Assembly: GCA_020747065.1 (NCBI GenBank)
Contig: JAGMVK010000007.1
Span: 992,001 to 1,056,000 of the forward strand
Reading direction: 5' to 3'
DNA length: 64,000 nt
DNA from: Cadophora sp. MPI-SDFR-AT-0126
Taxonomy: Eukaryota > Ascomycota > Leotiomycetes > Helotiales > Ploettnerulaceae
The position numbers and the translations under genes are program-made. Positions 47,676 through 62,155 of this stretch are shown here, one piece after another (positions within the stretch are counted from its first letter, which is position 1; each line of letters opens with the position of its first letter). Below the pieces are notes generated by a model. That model worked only from the letters and a program-made list of their open reading frames with translations, made no database searches and had not been told where the DNA came from.

Positions 47676-50546
47676 TACGAAGTCTTATCCGCGATAGCTC
47701 TTCGTAAGCTCCGAGGTTACAAGACCTCGCTTCGCTATAGTCTAGCTAATCTATTATAGTCCGCTTAAGCTTATTAAGAAGTAAATAAATCTGTAAATAA
47801 CGTATTATCAGGTAAATAAATATTATATAATATAATATCTAGTATTTAAAATCAGGTAAATAATAGTATAAATATAGTACTTTAAGAACTCCTTTCCCTT
47901 ATAATTATAGTTTCTTCCTTAAGTAAATATTACTATTAAGTAAGTATTCGATCTATAGACCTATTTTTAATCTATAATTATACTTATAAACTATAGAATA
48001 TCTGATAATACCTCTGCTACTACCGGCGCTACTACTCTTACTACCCTTACTTTTCCTACTCTAGCTACTTTTATTCCTACTACTCTAGCTCCTATTACTT
48101 AAGCTACTACTGCCTCTTCTCTCTTTTTAATCTTTCTTATATAAGTTAAATTTATAGTTCTATTATAGTCTATAAAGTAGTTAATAAGTATCTATAAGGC
48201 CTACCCTCTTTACTACTACTACTACTATTATAGTATAATTATTTACTCTACTTATTATCTGCGCTATTATATTATATCTGAATCGGGTTTTACTAGTACG
48301 TAATCTTTTAACCTAAAGGTATAATATATTTAAATTAGTAAGTTTTTATTTTAAAAAGAGAGATTTCTAACTTTTTTCTTATATTTATAAGTTATTATAG
48401 ATATATAAAGTTACTAATAAGTACTAGCTAAATATATTATATCTTTAAGTTATAGCTACTACTAGTAAAGATTTAGCTTATAGATAGAATATATTATTAT
48501 TAGTAATTTCTTATCTAGCTCTTACGCTAACTACTATTATAGTAGCGAAAGTAAGCGTTACTCTCTCTATAAGTTATTATCTTTCTTTAATTTAATTTGT
48601 AATAAGTACTTACAGATCTGTAGGCCCTAACGCTATAGCCCTAGCTTTAGCTCTAGCTCTAGCTCTAGCCCCTACTACTACTACTACTACTACTACAGCT
48701 GCCGCAGGTCCCTCTAACTCTTCGGCGAGTCGCTCTTATTATTATATAGTTAATTAAGTCGCTCTTAGTAACTCTTTAACTACTTATAAGTACTTTATCT
48801 GAATATATAATAAATTATAACTAACTTATAATAAGCTGCTACGCTACCTCTATAGGCCCTGCTACTATTAGTATAGTCTATGTCGCCTACTACTATTATA
48901 CTCCTTCTTAGAGGGTATACTATTTTATTAAGCTCTTTAGAGAGCTAGTAGTTCTATACGAAGAGAAAGCGGAAGTACTAGAAAAGAGAGAAGTAGAAGA
49001 GAAGGAAGAAGAGATAGACTGAGATATCCCGGAGATTTCCCGGGGACTTAGCTCTAAGTTATAAATCCTATTAAAAGTCTCTTCTAAGAGTATAATTTAC
49101 TTTAAAATAGGAATTCTGATCTACTTTATATATTTTCAGCTTTAAAATATAATATATGAATATAATACTAACTTATAAATAATAAGAAACTTTTGTAAAG
49201 TTAATAAATACTTATTAATACTTCTGGAAATATAATATTAAGTATATAACTTCTATTTTTAACTAGTAATAATATACTTAACTTATCTATAGATAATATC
49301 TATAAAATCCTAATATATAACTAACTATATATAAAAACTAGTATCTGTAAATCTAATCTAATAGTATAAAATAACTACTCTTAAGACTTATTAATTATTA
49401 TAATAAAATATAAATAGACCGGAAATTACTTATATTTAAGAGTAATACTTAACTTATCGTTTATTACAGATAACTTAATACGCAGTAGTACTTATAACTA
49501 CTTATTAAAATTACTCTTAAGGATTCTTACTTTAATATAGTATCTCTATAAACTAGTTATAATTATACGAGTTCTATTATAGAGGCTTTCTAGAGGCATA
49601 AGGTTCTATAAAAGTAGAATAAGTAAGCTAATCTTAAAGTAAAGCTATAAAAGTAGAAGTAATAGAAAATCGATCTTTTATAATATCTTAACTAGAAATT
49701 AATAGATCCTTTTCTTAGCTATATCTATATCTATAAGATATATATCTACAGATTAATAACTCTATATCTAACTCGGAAGGCGTATAAGAATTATCTTATT
49801 AAGTTCTATAATAATAATATTTAAAGTTAATAGTAAATACTAACTACTAAATACTAATAAGTCTCTTATAGCTTATAATATAAGATCTTATAGGTATACG
49901 TGATTAATTAAGCCAGAAACACTAATAAGTTAACGAATATACGCTAGGATTATAACTATATATTTTTACGTAAGATTATATAGAATATTATAAATCTAAT
50001 TTATAAATTCCGGACTATAGACTCTTTCGCGGACTTATATATTAACTTATAAAGTAATCTATCTTAATTATAGCTAAATAAATAACTTCTAGAGGTAAGT
50101 ACTTATAATATTAGCTTATATATTATAAGGAATAATAAGTAAGATCTATATAAAGTTATCTCTAAGGATTATAAGTACTTCGCTAAAGAGAATATTATCT
50201 GTAACCTTCTATACATTAACTAGTAAATAATAGACTACTTTAAAGTAGTACTTATATTATATAAGTACTTTATCTTAGATTAGTAAATCTATATTATAAA
50301 GTAATACACTAAGAGCGCTCTACTAAGTAATATTACTTACAGATTACTTATATAAATCTAAGGGAATCTTGAATTATAAGTGTAATATACGTTTATTAGG
50401 TAATAATAAAGCTGTAATTCCTGTAGAAGTAATATAAAAGACTATTTTTCGTTATTTATAATAGTAATAATATAATATCTTATAAAGAAATATCTTTCCA
50501 GAATCTCCTTAGCCTTATACGTAGAAGTAAGTAGTTTATAAGTTTA
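47676..50546. repeat. Unidentified RIP-degraded sequence
   Basis: About 2.9 kb. It opens with a short GC-richer patch (47,680-47,750) that can fold into a hairpin. Near 48,000 an ATA-started frame reads a Thr/Ala-rich stretch (SDNTSATTGATTLTTL), and near 48,635-48,715 there are GCTCTA and CTA repeats followed by a short GC-rich run. These look like the low-complexity start of a transposon or multi-copy gene protein, but I do not recognise the family. Confidence 0.45.
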
Positions 50547-52132
50547 CGAAGGTGAACCGATTAGAAAACCGTCTATTTTGATTTATATAGTAACCGAGTA
50601 ATTTATAAGTATTCCCTACTAAAATTCAAGCTCTGTGATATAATTCTTAATGATTTTTTCCTAACGAGTTAGGAAATATAAGTAAACACGCTATTAACGT
50701 TTAGAAGGCTATCTTTTTAATTTATTTATTATACGTTTACTAAGCTAAAGCTACGCGAAGGACCAGTTTAGCTAAATCGATTGCGATAGATATTAAGAAT
50801 ACCTCTGTAGAAGTTCTTATTTAATATAATAAGTAAGGTCTTCCTCCTTTAATAATTAAAGAGTAAGTAGAGTAAATTTAATAAAAGATTAGGAGTAGAG
50901 TAAAGGAGAAAGTTATAAAAGAAGAGATTACGAGTCTTATAAAAGCTTATATATTAAATAAGAAATAATAAAAGAAGTTGTAGTATATTATTATATTAGA
51001 AGAAGATTTCTTTAATCTTTACTATAGTATAATTAAGAAAAAGCTTAGAGCTTATAACTTCCGCAGATTAAAATTAATAAAGAAACTTAGTCTAATAGAG
51101 CTTTAGAAACACTAATAATATAAGCTTACTCTCTCGCGGAAAGACTAGGGAATTAAAGAATAGTAGAAGGTTATCTTCTTAAATAAAGCTTTAATTATTA
51201 TCTCTACTAAACGCGGAATATAGAATATCTCCTAGTTTTAAGAAGACACGGAATAATACTATCTTAATTATATTGAACGATAGTATAATAACTACTCTAA
51301 GGTAATGTTTTAGGGATACTTTATATATAATTATAAAGGCTCTTATTATATCTACTACTTTGAGATAGAGTAATAGAAGGAAGATAATTAGAAGCGAATA
51401 GATCGAATTAACGCTAAAGAATAGAAGGCTAAGTGTTAAGAGGCTTTTAATAAATAAGAGAGAGAGAAGAAAAAGAAGTAAGATAAATTAAAGCGGAAGT
51501 AACTTATAAAGAGAGCGTTATAGGAAGTATATTAGAAGCAGAATCGATTTAAAAAAGGACCTTCTCGTAAAGGTATTAATAATCTATAATATACCTATAA
51601 GATTCTTAAGCCTTACTTAATTCCCTTTTAGGAAGAGCTTATAGTTTAACGCTACGACCCTAATACTTTCGAGAGCGATTAACTCTCGTATATATTTTAA
51701 TAAGATAGCGCTCCTTCGCACTTAAGTAAATAGATAATCTAAAGGCTTAAGAAAGTAGGTATCCTTCTACTTAAGTATATAAGTAATTCCCTTAATATAA
51801 ATATAATTAAAGGAGTTTAGATACTAATTTATATTATAATAATAAGAGATTAAAATACCCTTTATATAATAGAGTAGACTAAAAGAGTGTAGAGAGCTAA
51901 GTGAAATAAGTTCCCTTAAGAGAGAATTTAAGCTTTAGTTACTAAGTAAGCAGTAATAAACACCCTTATTTTAGAATATAAAAAAGGAAATAAATTTCAT
52001 AATTAGTACTTTTAATTTAATATAAATTCTATAGCGGAGTTAGTATTTCTAATATCTTGAATTTTAGTATTCCTTGGCTCGCGTAATAAATCAATTAGTA
52101 AAATAGATGGATTTCAAATCGGCTCGCCTTCG
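50547..52132 (+). mobile_element. Tc1/mariner-type DNA transposon with long terminal inverted repeats, RIP-mutated
   Basis: The element is 1,586 bp and is flanked by the dinucleotide TA (50545-50546 and 52133-52134). The ends are inverted repeats of about 80 bp: the left starts CGAAGGTGAACCGATT, and the right read in reverse complement starts CGAAGGCGAGCCGATT; both share TCTATTTT and further inside ACTAAAATTCAAG. The plus strand between them reads a decayed DDE transposase: KVIFSDKASI, a run NYSKVMFQGYFTY, YKILKPYLIPF, FIFQQDSAPSH if stops are read as Gln, and KVGIPLLKYI. Stops occur throughout, so it is inactive. Confidence 0.85.
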
Positions 52133-52134
52133 TA

Positions 52135-53968
52135 TATTAATAGTAGTAGTAATCTCTGTAAAAGTAATAAGTTAGTTCGTATTTAACTAATCTCTTATAG
52201 TTAGCGCGTAAGAGGCTAGATTATTACTTTATATTCTAGTAGTCTACTTCGTATATTTATAGGCCTAATCTTAGATATAATATAATAAACTAAGGTTTAT
52301 AAGAGATACTTACTAATCTGTAAGCCTATTAGTAAGTAGAAATAAGCTATAATTAAAGTAAAGATCGATTAATAGTAAAGAGAAACTAGGAGAGTTTCTT
52401 CTTTCTTATAACTTAAGAAGTAAATTATTATAAAAATGTACTTTATACTTATCTTAGATAGCTTATAGATCTATAATCTCTTATTAATATAATCTAGTTA
52501 AGAATAACGTCTGTAAACTAGTTATAAGAGTAAAGAGAATAGCTTTATTAAAATAATAGTACTATTCCTAGTTGTTATTAGCTAATTTATATATAATATA
52601 AGCAGCTTTATATATATTATATATAACGCCTTGAAATTAATATAACTACTTATATAATTTAGCTTACTAGATAACTATAAGAAGTAATTATAAATAGAAG
52701 TGCTTATCTGAAATTAAGCTATAATAATATATCCGGCTAATTCGATTTAACTCTTTCTTATAGTAAGTCTATTTACAAATACTCTGATTTTATATATAAT
52801 AAGCTAGAAACTCTAAATAAAAGTATAAAGTATTATCTAGATAATTTATATTATATATAAAATAGCTTATTAATATAGAATAAGCTATATTATATTTTTC
52901 AGCTAGCTCTTAAGTTAATAAGCTATTTATAAAGTATATAAGTTACTCTTCTTTTAAGTAGATTACTAAATACTATATAAGTAAAAACTTCTAGTAGATA
53001 AAAAACTCGAATAATCGCTAGATAGTCTCCGAAGAACTTATATATTATACTTAGATATAATAAGTGATCTTATTATCTATATTTAAGATTATAAGAGTCA
53101 TATAGTCTATACTTTTATATATATACTTATAGATATACTTTATAGCTTAAACTAATCTATATATCTTAATATTAATATATAACTAATACTTAGTAAGAAG
53201 ATATAAGTTATATAAGATAACTTAGTTATTATCTATTATAATTTCCTAATTACTTTTCCAGACTATAAATATCTATAATCTACTTTTCTATTAATATTCT
53301 AAGTACTTATTTTCTTAAATTACTATTATTAACTTAAACTTCTTTAGAAATTACTTTTAATATATTAATAGACTATTAGTAAACTTATAAGCTATATATA
53401 AAGAAGTAAAGTAATCTACTTTATAAAGACTATGAAATATATAAGTAAGAACTAGTTCTTATAACTTACTTATAGGGTTTATAATCTTATTCGGAATTTC
53501 TATAGATATAATTTCATTAACTTTATCTAGTATTAAATACTTACTTAGATTCGTAATCTAAAAAAGAAAGTTAAATAAAGTATATTATATTTTTAATATT
53601 TAATAGTATATATATAAGTTAGATATTTCCTAAAGAGACTTCTTTTAATATTACTTAATAGTTTAATAACTTTTAAGTAAAATATACGAGAGATAATATT
53701 AAGTTAATCTATAGCTTATTATATATACTTATTATATTCGCGGATAATTTCTAGTTATTATAGATTAGCTATAAAAGTAATAAAAAGTATAAGTTATTTA
53801 AAAAAGTGAACTATTATTATAGAATCTTGAAATAATTATTATATAAAATAATTACTATTAATAAAAGAAGAGAGAAGTATATAATACTAACTTAAACTAC
53901 TAATTTCTCTAGTATCTTTTTAAATTAATATATCTATAAGCTTATTATATATATTTACATAGATATTT
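52135..53968. repeat. Unidentified RIP-degraded sequence
   Basis: About 1.8 kb of AT-rich sequence with no identified protein motif, between the Tc1/mariner-type element and the solo LTR. It could continue the unknown element seen before 50,546, since the Tc1/mariner-type element probably inserted into it; this is inference. Confidence 0.4.
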
Positions 53969-53973
53969 ATTTA

Positions 53974-54013
53974 TATCGGTTTAATACCGAATATAAGCTA
54001 AGAATTAAATGTA

Positions 54014-54045
<32 letters not shown>

Positions 54046-54202
54046 TAAGCTTAATAGTATGGAAAAATCTATATATTTCTAAGAGGAGGTAGGAAATACT
54101 AGATTATATACTACCTCTGAAATATTACTAAATCGCCCCTATAAGTAGTCCTACTCTCTATTCTAGCTGAGATATATCCTATATAAGCCTATGGACTAAT
54201 AA
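53974..54202 (-). repeat. Solo LTR of the copia-type element, inverted
   Basis: A 229-bp sequence that matches the reverse complement of the LTRs at 54746-54969 and 62156-62371. It is flanked by the direct repeat ATTTA at 53969-53973 and 54203-54207, as expected for a single LTR left after recombination between the two LTRs of a complete insertion. It contains a long TA repeat. Confidence 0.88.
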
Positions 54203-54207
54203 TTTAA

Positions 54208-54740
54208 TATATCTATAACTAATTAAAGTATATTATTTCGCAGGTAATATAAGTATTAATAATATATAACTAAAATAAGCGATTAGTCTAAAAGAGTATA
54301 GATTATTCGCGATTTCTTATATATAACTAAAACCTGTAAAATAGCTATTAATTTAGTTGTAGTTATTTATAAGTATTTTAGTGATCTAAGAGCTCTATTA
54401 ACTAATACTACTTATATTTATTATATAAAAAGAGAAGAATATAGTATAAAGGTATATAAGTAATAGAAGTTATAAGTACTTAGTAAAGAAGTAGCTTATT
54501 ATAGCTTAGCTCGCGGACTATAAGTATTATATTTTATTAGCTAGTATTATTATACTTATTAAGTAAGATTCCTATAAGCTTATTAATTATAAAAAGATTC
54601 TTATATCATTTATTTACTTTTATTTGAATTATTAAATGTATTTACGAACTTAAGAGTATCTGAAAATATTTATTAAGTATTTATAAATATAAATACTAAT
54701 ATAGAATTATATTTATAAATATCTTAGTAGAAACTAGTAC
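54208..54740. repeat. AT-rich spacer between solo LTR and copia element
   Basis: About 530 bp of AT-rich sequence without identified motif. It probably belongs to the older sequence into which both LTR insertions went. Confidence 0.4.
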
Positions 54741-54745
54741 CTTAT

Positions 54746-54969
54746 TGTTAGTCTATAGGCCTATATAGGATATATCTTAGCTAGAATAGAAAGTAGGACC
54801 ACTCATAGGGGCAATTTAGTAGCGTTTCGGAGGTAGTATATAGTCTAGTATCTCTCGCCTTCTCTTAGAAATATATAGATTTTTCTATATTATTAAGCTT
54901 AATATATATATATATATATATATAATATTTATATTTAATTTTTAGCTTATATTTAGTATTAAACTAATA
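54746..54969 (+). repeat. 5' LTR of the copia-type element
   Basis: 224 bp, starting TGTTAGTCTATAGG and ending AAACTAATA (GAACCGACA in the 3' copy). It contains TA repeats and the stretch TAGAAATATATAGATTTT. It is preceded by the target duplication CTTAT. Confidence 0.9.
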
Positions 54970-57900
54970 CTAATTAGTAATTAATATATACTATAAAGTA
55001 GATAGACTATAGTAAGAAAAGCGGTGACTTTAATATTAAGTACTTAATTATACTTAATAAGTAATTCTTTGAAACTAAATTAATAAATAGCGATTTAAGA
55101 GTAAGGAATAAGTATTATATTTAGATTATAAATCTTATATACTTATATATATAATAATAATAGCGATTCCTCTTTAATAATTATTAAGTTAACTACTTAA
55201 CTCTAGTTAAAGAGCTTTTAAGTAAATAATACTATATCTAGAAGACTATTAATTTAGATATGAATTATAGCTAAAGAAATACTAGCTATTTCAGACTAGG
55301 AGGAAAGAGTAGAAAGGGAAGAGGAAGTAGTAGAAGTAGTATAAATAAAGCTAAAGCTAGTAGAGGAACTACTAAAGGATCTAATAAAGCTTTCATAGGA
55401 ATTTCAGAAGCTCTTCTATAATAATAATAAGAAGAGTAAGTTCCTTTTCTAAGACTATTAAGAGTACTTTAGAAATTAGTCTTTATTTTATTTTTTCTAA
55501 ATAAGGAAATTAGAGTAGATTATACTATAGAATATATTACGAGCTAATAGTATTTATATATAATAGGATAAAGTACTAGTATCTATTATATTAGCTTAAA
55601 TAATATAAACTAAAGATAATATTTAGCTAAAGGATTAGTTAAAGTTATAAATTTAGAACACTCTTAAAATAGTACTAAATTAGATTTAGAGTATTTACTA
55701 AGTGATAACCTTAATTACTTAAATACTTTACTAGAAAGTACCTTTACTATATTAATATAATAAATTAATAGTAGTAATTAATTCTATTAAGTTAATTACT
55801 TTAAAGGAGAAAAAAGGAATATATTAATATATTTAGTTAAGAAGTAATTTCCTAAGGGCTAAGGTATATTAGAGCTTAGATAATTTTACTACCTCTACTT
55901 ATATAAAACTTACTATTCTAGATAATAATTTATATAGTGTAATACTACTAGTTTATATAAAGAGGGAGTTCTTATTTACCCCTAGGAGAGGACTCTTAAA
56001 TATAGTACTAATATAGAGACTAAATAAGAATCTATTACTAAATCTAGTACTAGCCCCGGATATATATTCGCGAGATAAGTCTTTACTTCTATTTATAGGA
56101 CCTAAACTTAACAGACTATATATAAAATAGATATAATTATCTTAGTATATCTAGGATATATTAATATAAGGCTAATTGAAGTCCTTAGTAAGTCTTAGTA
56201 AGATATATATAAAAGAGCTTTAGTATAGTAAGTCTAAAGACTACTTAGATAAGAAACTATATATCGTTATTAACTTCTACTAAAAAGCTAGTATTAACTA
56301 TAATATTTAGCACTAGGTATTTCTAATAATATTCTAGGATAAAGTAAGTTTATACTATTATTAGTACTTATAAAATAAGGAATATAAATTTAATAATCTT
56401 ATTAAAGTAATATATACTAACTTTAAGATAGAGGAGAGAGCTAACTAATTCCTTAGCTACTAGTTTAGCTTAACTTTCTTATTATTTTAAGCTAAGCTCT
56501 ACTAGAAAGGCAGGCTAATTTTAGCTTAGTTAAAGAGCTTCACTAGAGAACTATAAAGTATTTAATTTAGCCTTAAAGATAATAATATACGAAATAATAA
56601 GATATTATATAATAAGCTTATATAGGGAATATTTAGAAACTTACTTTTTAAGATAGTATTATTTTAAGCACTACTTATATTCCCTATATTAATAGATAGC
56701 CTTTATATAGCTTTAAGTATAGAAATAACTTATAAGTTAGGATTATAAGTAAGAAAATATACTAAGTTAAGGCTGAATTACTATTATTCTTATATAGTAA
56801 ATAGAAGAGTCCTTTATTTAGATTAGAGGATAAAGTTTTTAGTAAGTAATAAACATAGAACTAAATTCTAGCTTAAACTAAGTTATATAAGGTATATTAT
56901 CTATAAGAAGATAAATTACTATAGTAGCTATTATTCTAATAAGAAGTAAAGAGTATTAAAAATAAAGTACTTTATTAAGTGTAAAGTAGAAAGTATAAAG
57001 GTAATTAATAATTCTTTTAAGGCCTACTTAGTATATACTAAGGGAACTAGATTAGATTTAGATTAGAACTAAGAAGGTTTTGAAATTTAAGAAGATAATC
57101 TAGATTCCTAGGATTCTAATACTTTATTATATTCTAATAATTTATTAACTAGTTTTAATAGTAAGAATAAAGATAAAAAGGCTTTCTTTATAACTGTATT
57201 TATAGTAAGGAAGGTAGAGTATAATATATAAGATATAATAAAAAAGCTTAATAAATAGAAGGCGTTATATATACTAAAGAGTAGAATTTAAAAACTACCT
57301 TAGGAAAAGAAGTATATAATATAATAAATAAATCAATTCTTTTAAGGTCTTTTTATTAATATAGGAGTATTTAGTAAGAACATAGGAGGTATTAATTAAT
57401 TACGTGTATTATAGCAAGTTCGGAATATTAAGTATAATACTAGTTAATTAAGTAGGAGTTAAATCTAATTTAGAGCTAGTTCTTATACCTCCTTAGGGGT
57501 TACTATAGTAGATACCTTAGTTAGGGTTTTAGACTTCTATATTATAGATATAGACGTACTATTCTTAGTGTATTTATAATAACTAGATAAGATAAGTACG
57601 TATTATAATAACTTGCAGAATATATTAGTTTAAGGAGATAAGAGGTACTTAATTATATAAAAGAAGGAGCACTTATAGCTTCTTTTAGACTAGTATTATT
57701 AACTAATTAAATCTTTAGTTAATATAATTAGCTAGTACTATTTAATAGAAGCAGAAATTTATTAGCTTTATAAATAATTCAGCTACCTATTAATATAATA
57801 TTTACAGTATTTATTAGACTAAGCTAGCTATAAGTTTAATTCTAATATCATGTTATAAGTTAAAGAGATATATAAGCACTACTAGAAATATATAAACGCT

Positions 57901-60900
57901 CTATATAGATTTAGATTTAAACTATAAGATAATATAGATTTTAACTATATAGTTTATATTAATATTATATAATTTAAAGAATAATATACACTTTATATAA
58001 TAGATAAGGCTATAGAATTCAAAGCTATAAAGCTACTCTAAAAGCGCCCTAGTTTAGCTATAGCTCGGACTACTTTTAATGTATTTAAGTTAGTATAGAT
58101 AGATATATATATTAAACCCCCTGACTTCGTTATTTATAACTATAGAACTAACTTTAATCCTATAGAGTTTTAGAGTGTACTTAGGGCTATAAGAAGTACA
58201 CTTAAACTTATCCTAGTAGAGGTATATTACTTAATTAGTAAGGTAGAATAATATTATTACTTACTCTAATATGCTTACGAAATTATTATAGAAGAGTACC
58301 CTAATATAAGTGATAAGGATTACTTATAAATAGCTATTAAAGCTATTAATAATATAGCTAAACTAAATAGCTTAATCCTTACGCTTCTTATTTTTAGTAC
58401 TTACTTAAAAATAACAGAAATAGATCCTTTAAACTTATTTATTTAATAATATACGAAGACTATTAAGAGGGCTATAATAGAGGTGCGCTAAATATATACG
58501 AAATAGTAAGTTAATAATACGCTAGTAATCTGTAATAGCCTTAGTATAACGTATATTTATAATCTTAAGCTTTAAGATTAAGTATTAATCTAGTGTAAAA
58601 AGAAGAGATAGAAGAGACTCTATACTTTCTTAGGAATAAAAGGCGAAGTATATAAAATAGATATAAATAATAGTAAAATATATATATATTTTATTTAATA
58701 TTAGTATATCTATTTAAGATAGATATATCTAGTGTTAAATAAAAGAAAAAAAAATTACTAGATATAACCTATAAGCTTAGCTTACTAGTTTAAAAAGCCC
58801 CTGAAATTATACTAAAAGCCCCCTAAATCGCTATTAAAGTCCTATTTATAAAGCTAATCCTAGAACTACTAATAATTAATAATAATTATAATATTAAAGT
58901 ATTTCTAATTAAGAAGGAGATAAGAGATTAAGAGCTATTAATTAAGCTATATATAAAGAGTAAGATTACTACACTTAGCTTACTATTTCAGTAATCTTAA
59001 TAAATTAAGTATAAAGCTCTTATTAAGAGAGGTATTTTTATACTGATTTCTAAAGGCGACTTTAAAGTAAGAAGCTACTATATCTTTAAATTAAGGATAG
59101 TAGATAAAGTAAAGGGTAAGGAGTTTATAATACTATACAAGAAATTAAGCCTTATTATCTAATACTTTAATAATAAAAGTAAGAAGGAGATATTAACTTA
59201 GTCTCTTACTATTTAATAAGTAAGCTAGAGACTACTTATCTTCTTAGCTATAACTATAAGGCACCTAAACTAAGTTTAAAAGAGGTCTAGTATATATCTA
59301 GTAATCTAAGATATTACTTAGGCTTATATCTAGTTAATAATAAAACTCTTTTAGAATATCTTTATATAGCTACTAGAAGAGATTATAAATAAATTCCCCT
59401 TTAGTATAATATTTATAGTAATACTCCTCCTTTATAGTATACTAGAATTCGGAAATCACTAGTTTAATACTTACTATAAGTATTATATAAAGAGACTCTA
59501 GATAGAAACGTTAATATATAACCCTTACTTACTAATTAGTACTAAAGAAAGCTATAAGTTTAGAGTCATTAAAATATAAATAAATAATATTCTTATCCTT
59601 AAGGATAATAACTTCTTAATAAGAGAGCAGAATAGGATTATAAAAGCTAATTTCCTAATAAAGCTAATTTAGGTCTTACTTTCCTCTAAATCTATTACAT
59701 TTAATAAATATACTATTACTTTAGATAAAGATAATATTTATATATCGTAGAAAGGGTAAAAAGTAAGGCTAAAATTAGTTAATATAAAAGTACTAGATTA
59801 TAACAAAACTTACGTAAAGTAATGCGCTTATAGAGCTTATATTATAATAATTTACTAACTAGAAGCTAACTTTAATCTATTAGTAGTAGTATAATATTAG
59901 GATCTAATAATTAATAACACTAAAGCTTTAAACTAATACCTTTAATAGTAAATAGATAATATAAAAAAAGATTTATAGTATATACTAATTAATCTATACT
60001 ATACTAAACTTTATATCTTCGTTAATAGATTATTTACTAATAATAAGGATTTAAGTTTATAGATTAGGTTTTTAGTAATAATCGGAATAAAAATAAAGGA
60101 GAATACAGAATTTATCCTCTTTAGTAATATTATTTATATAAGCTCTATAAAGTATAAGAGAGTAACGCGTACTATACTTACTTTAGAACTATATACTATA
60201 GTAGTAGGAATTAATATATTAAAATACTTTAGGAACTACTATTAATATAGTAATAAATAAGTTTAAATTACTATAGCTTTCTACTATAGTATATATAGAT
60301 TCCCTATCTCTTTATAAGTGTATTATTAAGCTTAGTACTACGAAGGAGAAATATTTAATAATTAATATAATAGTAATTCATTAATTATATAAGCGTAAGG
60401 AGTTAATAGAAATTTAATAGATTAATAGTACTTATAATCCTACTAAAACTATAATAAAAATAATACTAAATAAAGCTCTTTAAGAACTAATTAATATTAA
60501 TACCTTAACTATAAAAACAAAGAGTTAAGTTCAGAGGCTACTTAATATTAATTTAAAAACTAGTTTAACTTATAATCTAAGCTCATGAATTAATAGTACT
60601 AATTTAGTAAAGTAATAGAGAGGTTTTAAGTAAGGAATGATTTTTCCTTTATTATAATTTCCTTAGAAGTCTTATTAATTACTTATAATTATTTTTAATT
60701 ATATTTAAAATATAGAAAAAAGAATAAATTTAATTTATAAGTAATTACCCTCTAATTTAAAGTACTAATAAGCAGCCTTATAATAATACTTTAATAGAGA
60801 CTAAGTACTAGTTTTACTATAAGGGATTACTCCTATATACTAGTATAAAGAAAGTACTACTATAAAGAACTAACTACGAAGCCTTTTTAAAACAGGGCTT

Positions 60901-62155
60901 ATTCCCCTACTTATAGGTAGTACTTAGATTAACTAGTATATTACTAGATTCCTTCTCCTTCACGTTACTTAAGTAACTTCTACCCTAATTTTTCTTTACT
61001 TAAGGGCTTAAACTTTCTCTATCTCTATCTCTATTATTTCCTATAAAAGTCTTATACTTAATATTACTATAATAAGATATAATAGAAGCTATAGCCTTCT
61101 TAACCCGCTTCTTTATATAGGAGAGGATTTATTTATAGTCCTATAGAAGTTTTAGCTAAATAGAAACTAAAGTATATTTAGTAAAGATTTAAAAAAAAAA
61201 AAAAAAGGGATTACTTATAAATTAACTTTAAGTAAGATCTACTATCTTAGTATAGAGAGTATAAGTCTTCTCTAGTAATACTAAACTTATCTTATTCTAA
61301 GTCTTTAATAACTTAGTAATTATAATTTAAAGTTCTGTATTAATAGCTATAGTAATAGTAAAGATAGTAGTAGTATTTTTATTAGTAAAAGTATAAGTAA
61401 GTTCTTAGTATTTAGTATCTAAGAATTAGGGGATCTATAAATAAATTAATTATAAATTATATTTAAAATAGTTTAGAATTTAAGATTAAAAAAAGGGAGA
61501 AGAGTACTTATAAGATTATATAAGAATTTCTTTTTAATATAATATAAGTATTTCTTACTCTCTTACTTATTAAAGAAGTAAATATAGTTTAATTTCTTCA
61601 CTAGAAGTCGAATATAATAAATATAGTAATTTCAGTAAGTAATAGTAAGAGCTCTAAATAGTATTAATATAAGTACTATTTATATTAGTATCTGTTTTAT
61701 TACTAAACTACTTACGATTCTTTTAAATTTCTATACTTACTTTTACTTATTTAATTTAGTATAGACTATAATAAAATATTAGTAAATATCTCTTAAGATT
61801 AAAGATTTATATACTTATAAGTAATTCTTTAATATTTACTTAAGAAGGGAGAGCTTTAGAATAAAGAGAGATCTTAGTTTTATATAGCTAGCGATAGCCT
61901 CACTTAGTATTTATTTACTTACTATTATCTTCTGATAGACTATATTAATTACTTCTGATATATAGCTTTTAAGCTATAATTAGAGGTCTTTCGGATTATA
62001 GTACTTCTATAGCTCTATACTTAGTACACTTATACTACCTTCTTTACTTATATAATTACTCTTTATAACTATTTTTCTCTTATAATTAGAATAGAAATTC
62101 GCTTCTATAATAAAGATTTACTTAAAAATTGTCTTTCTAAAAGAAGATTTACTAG

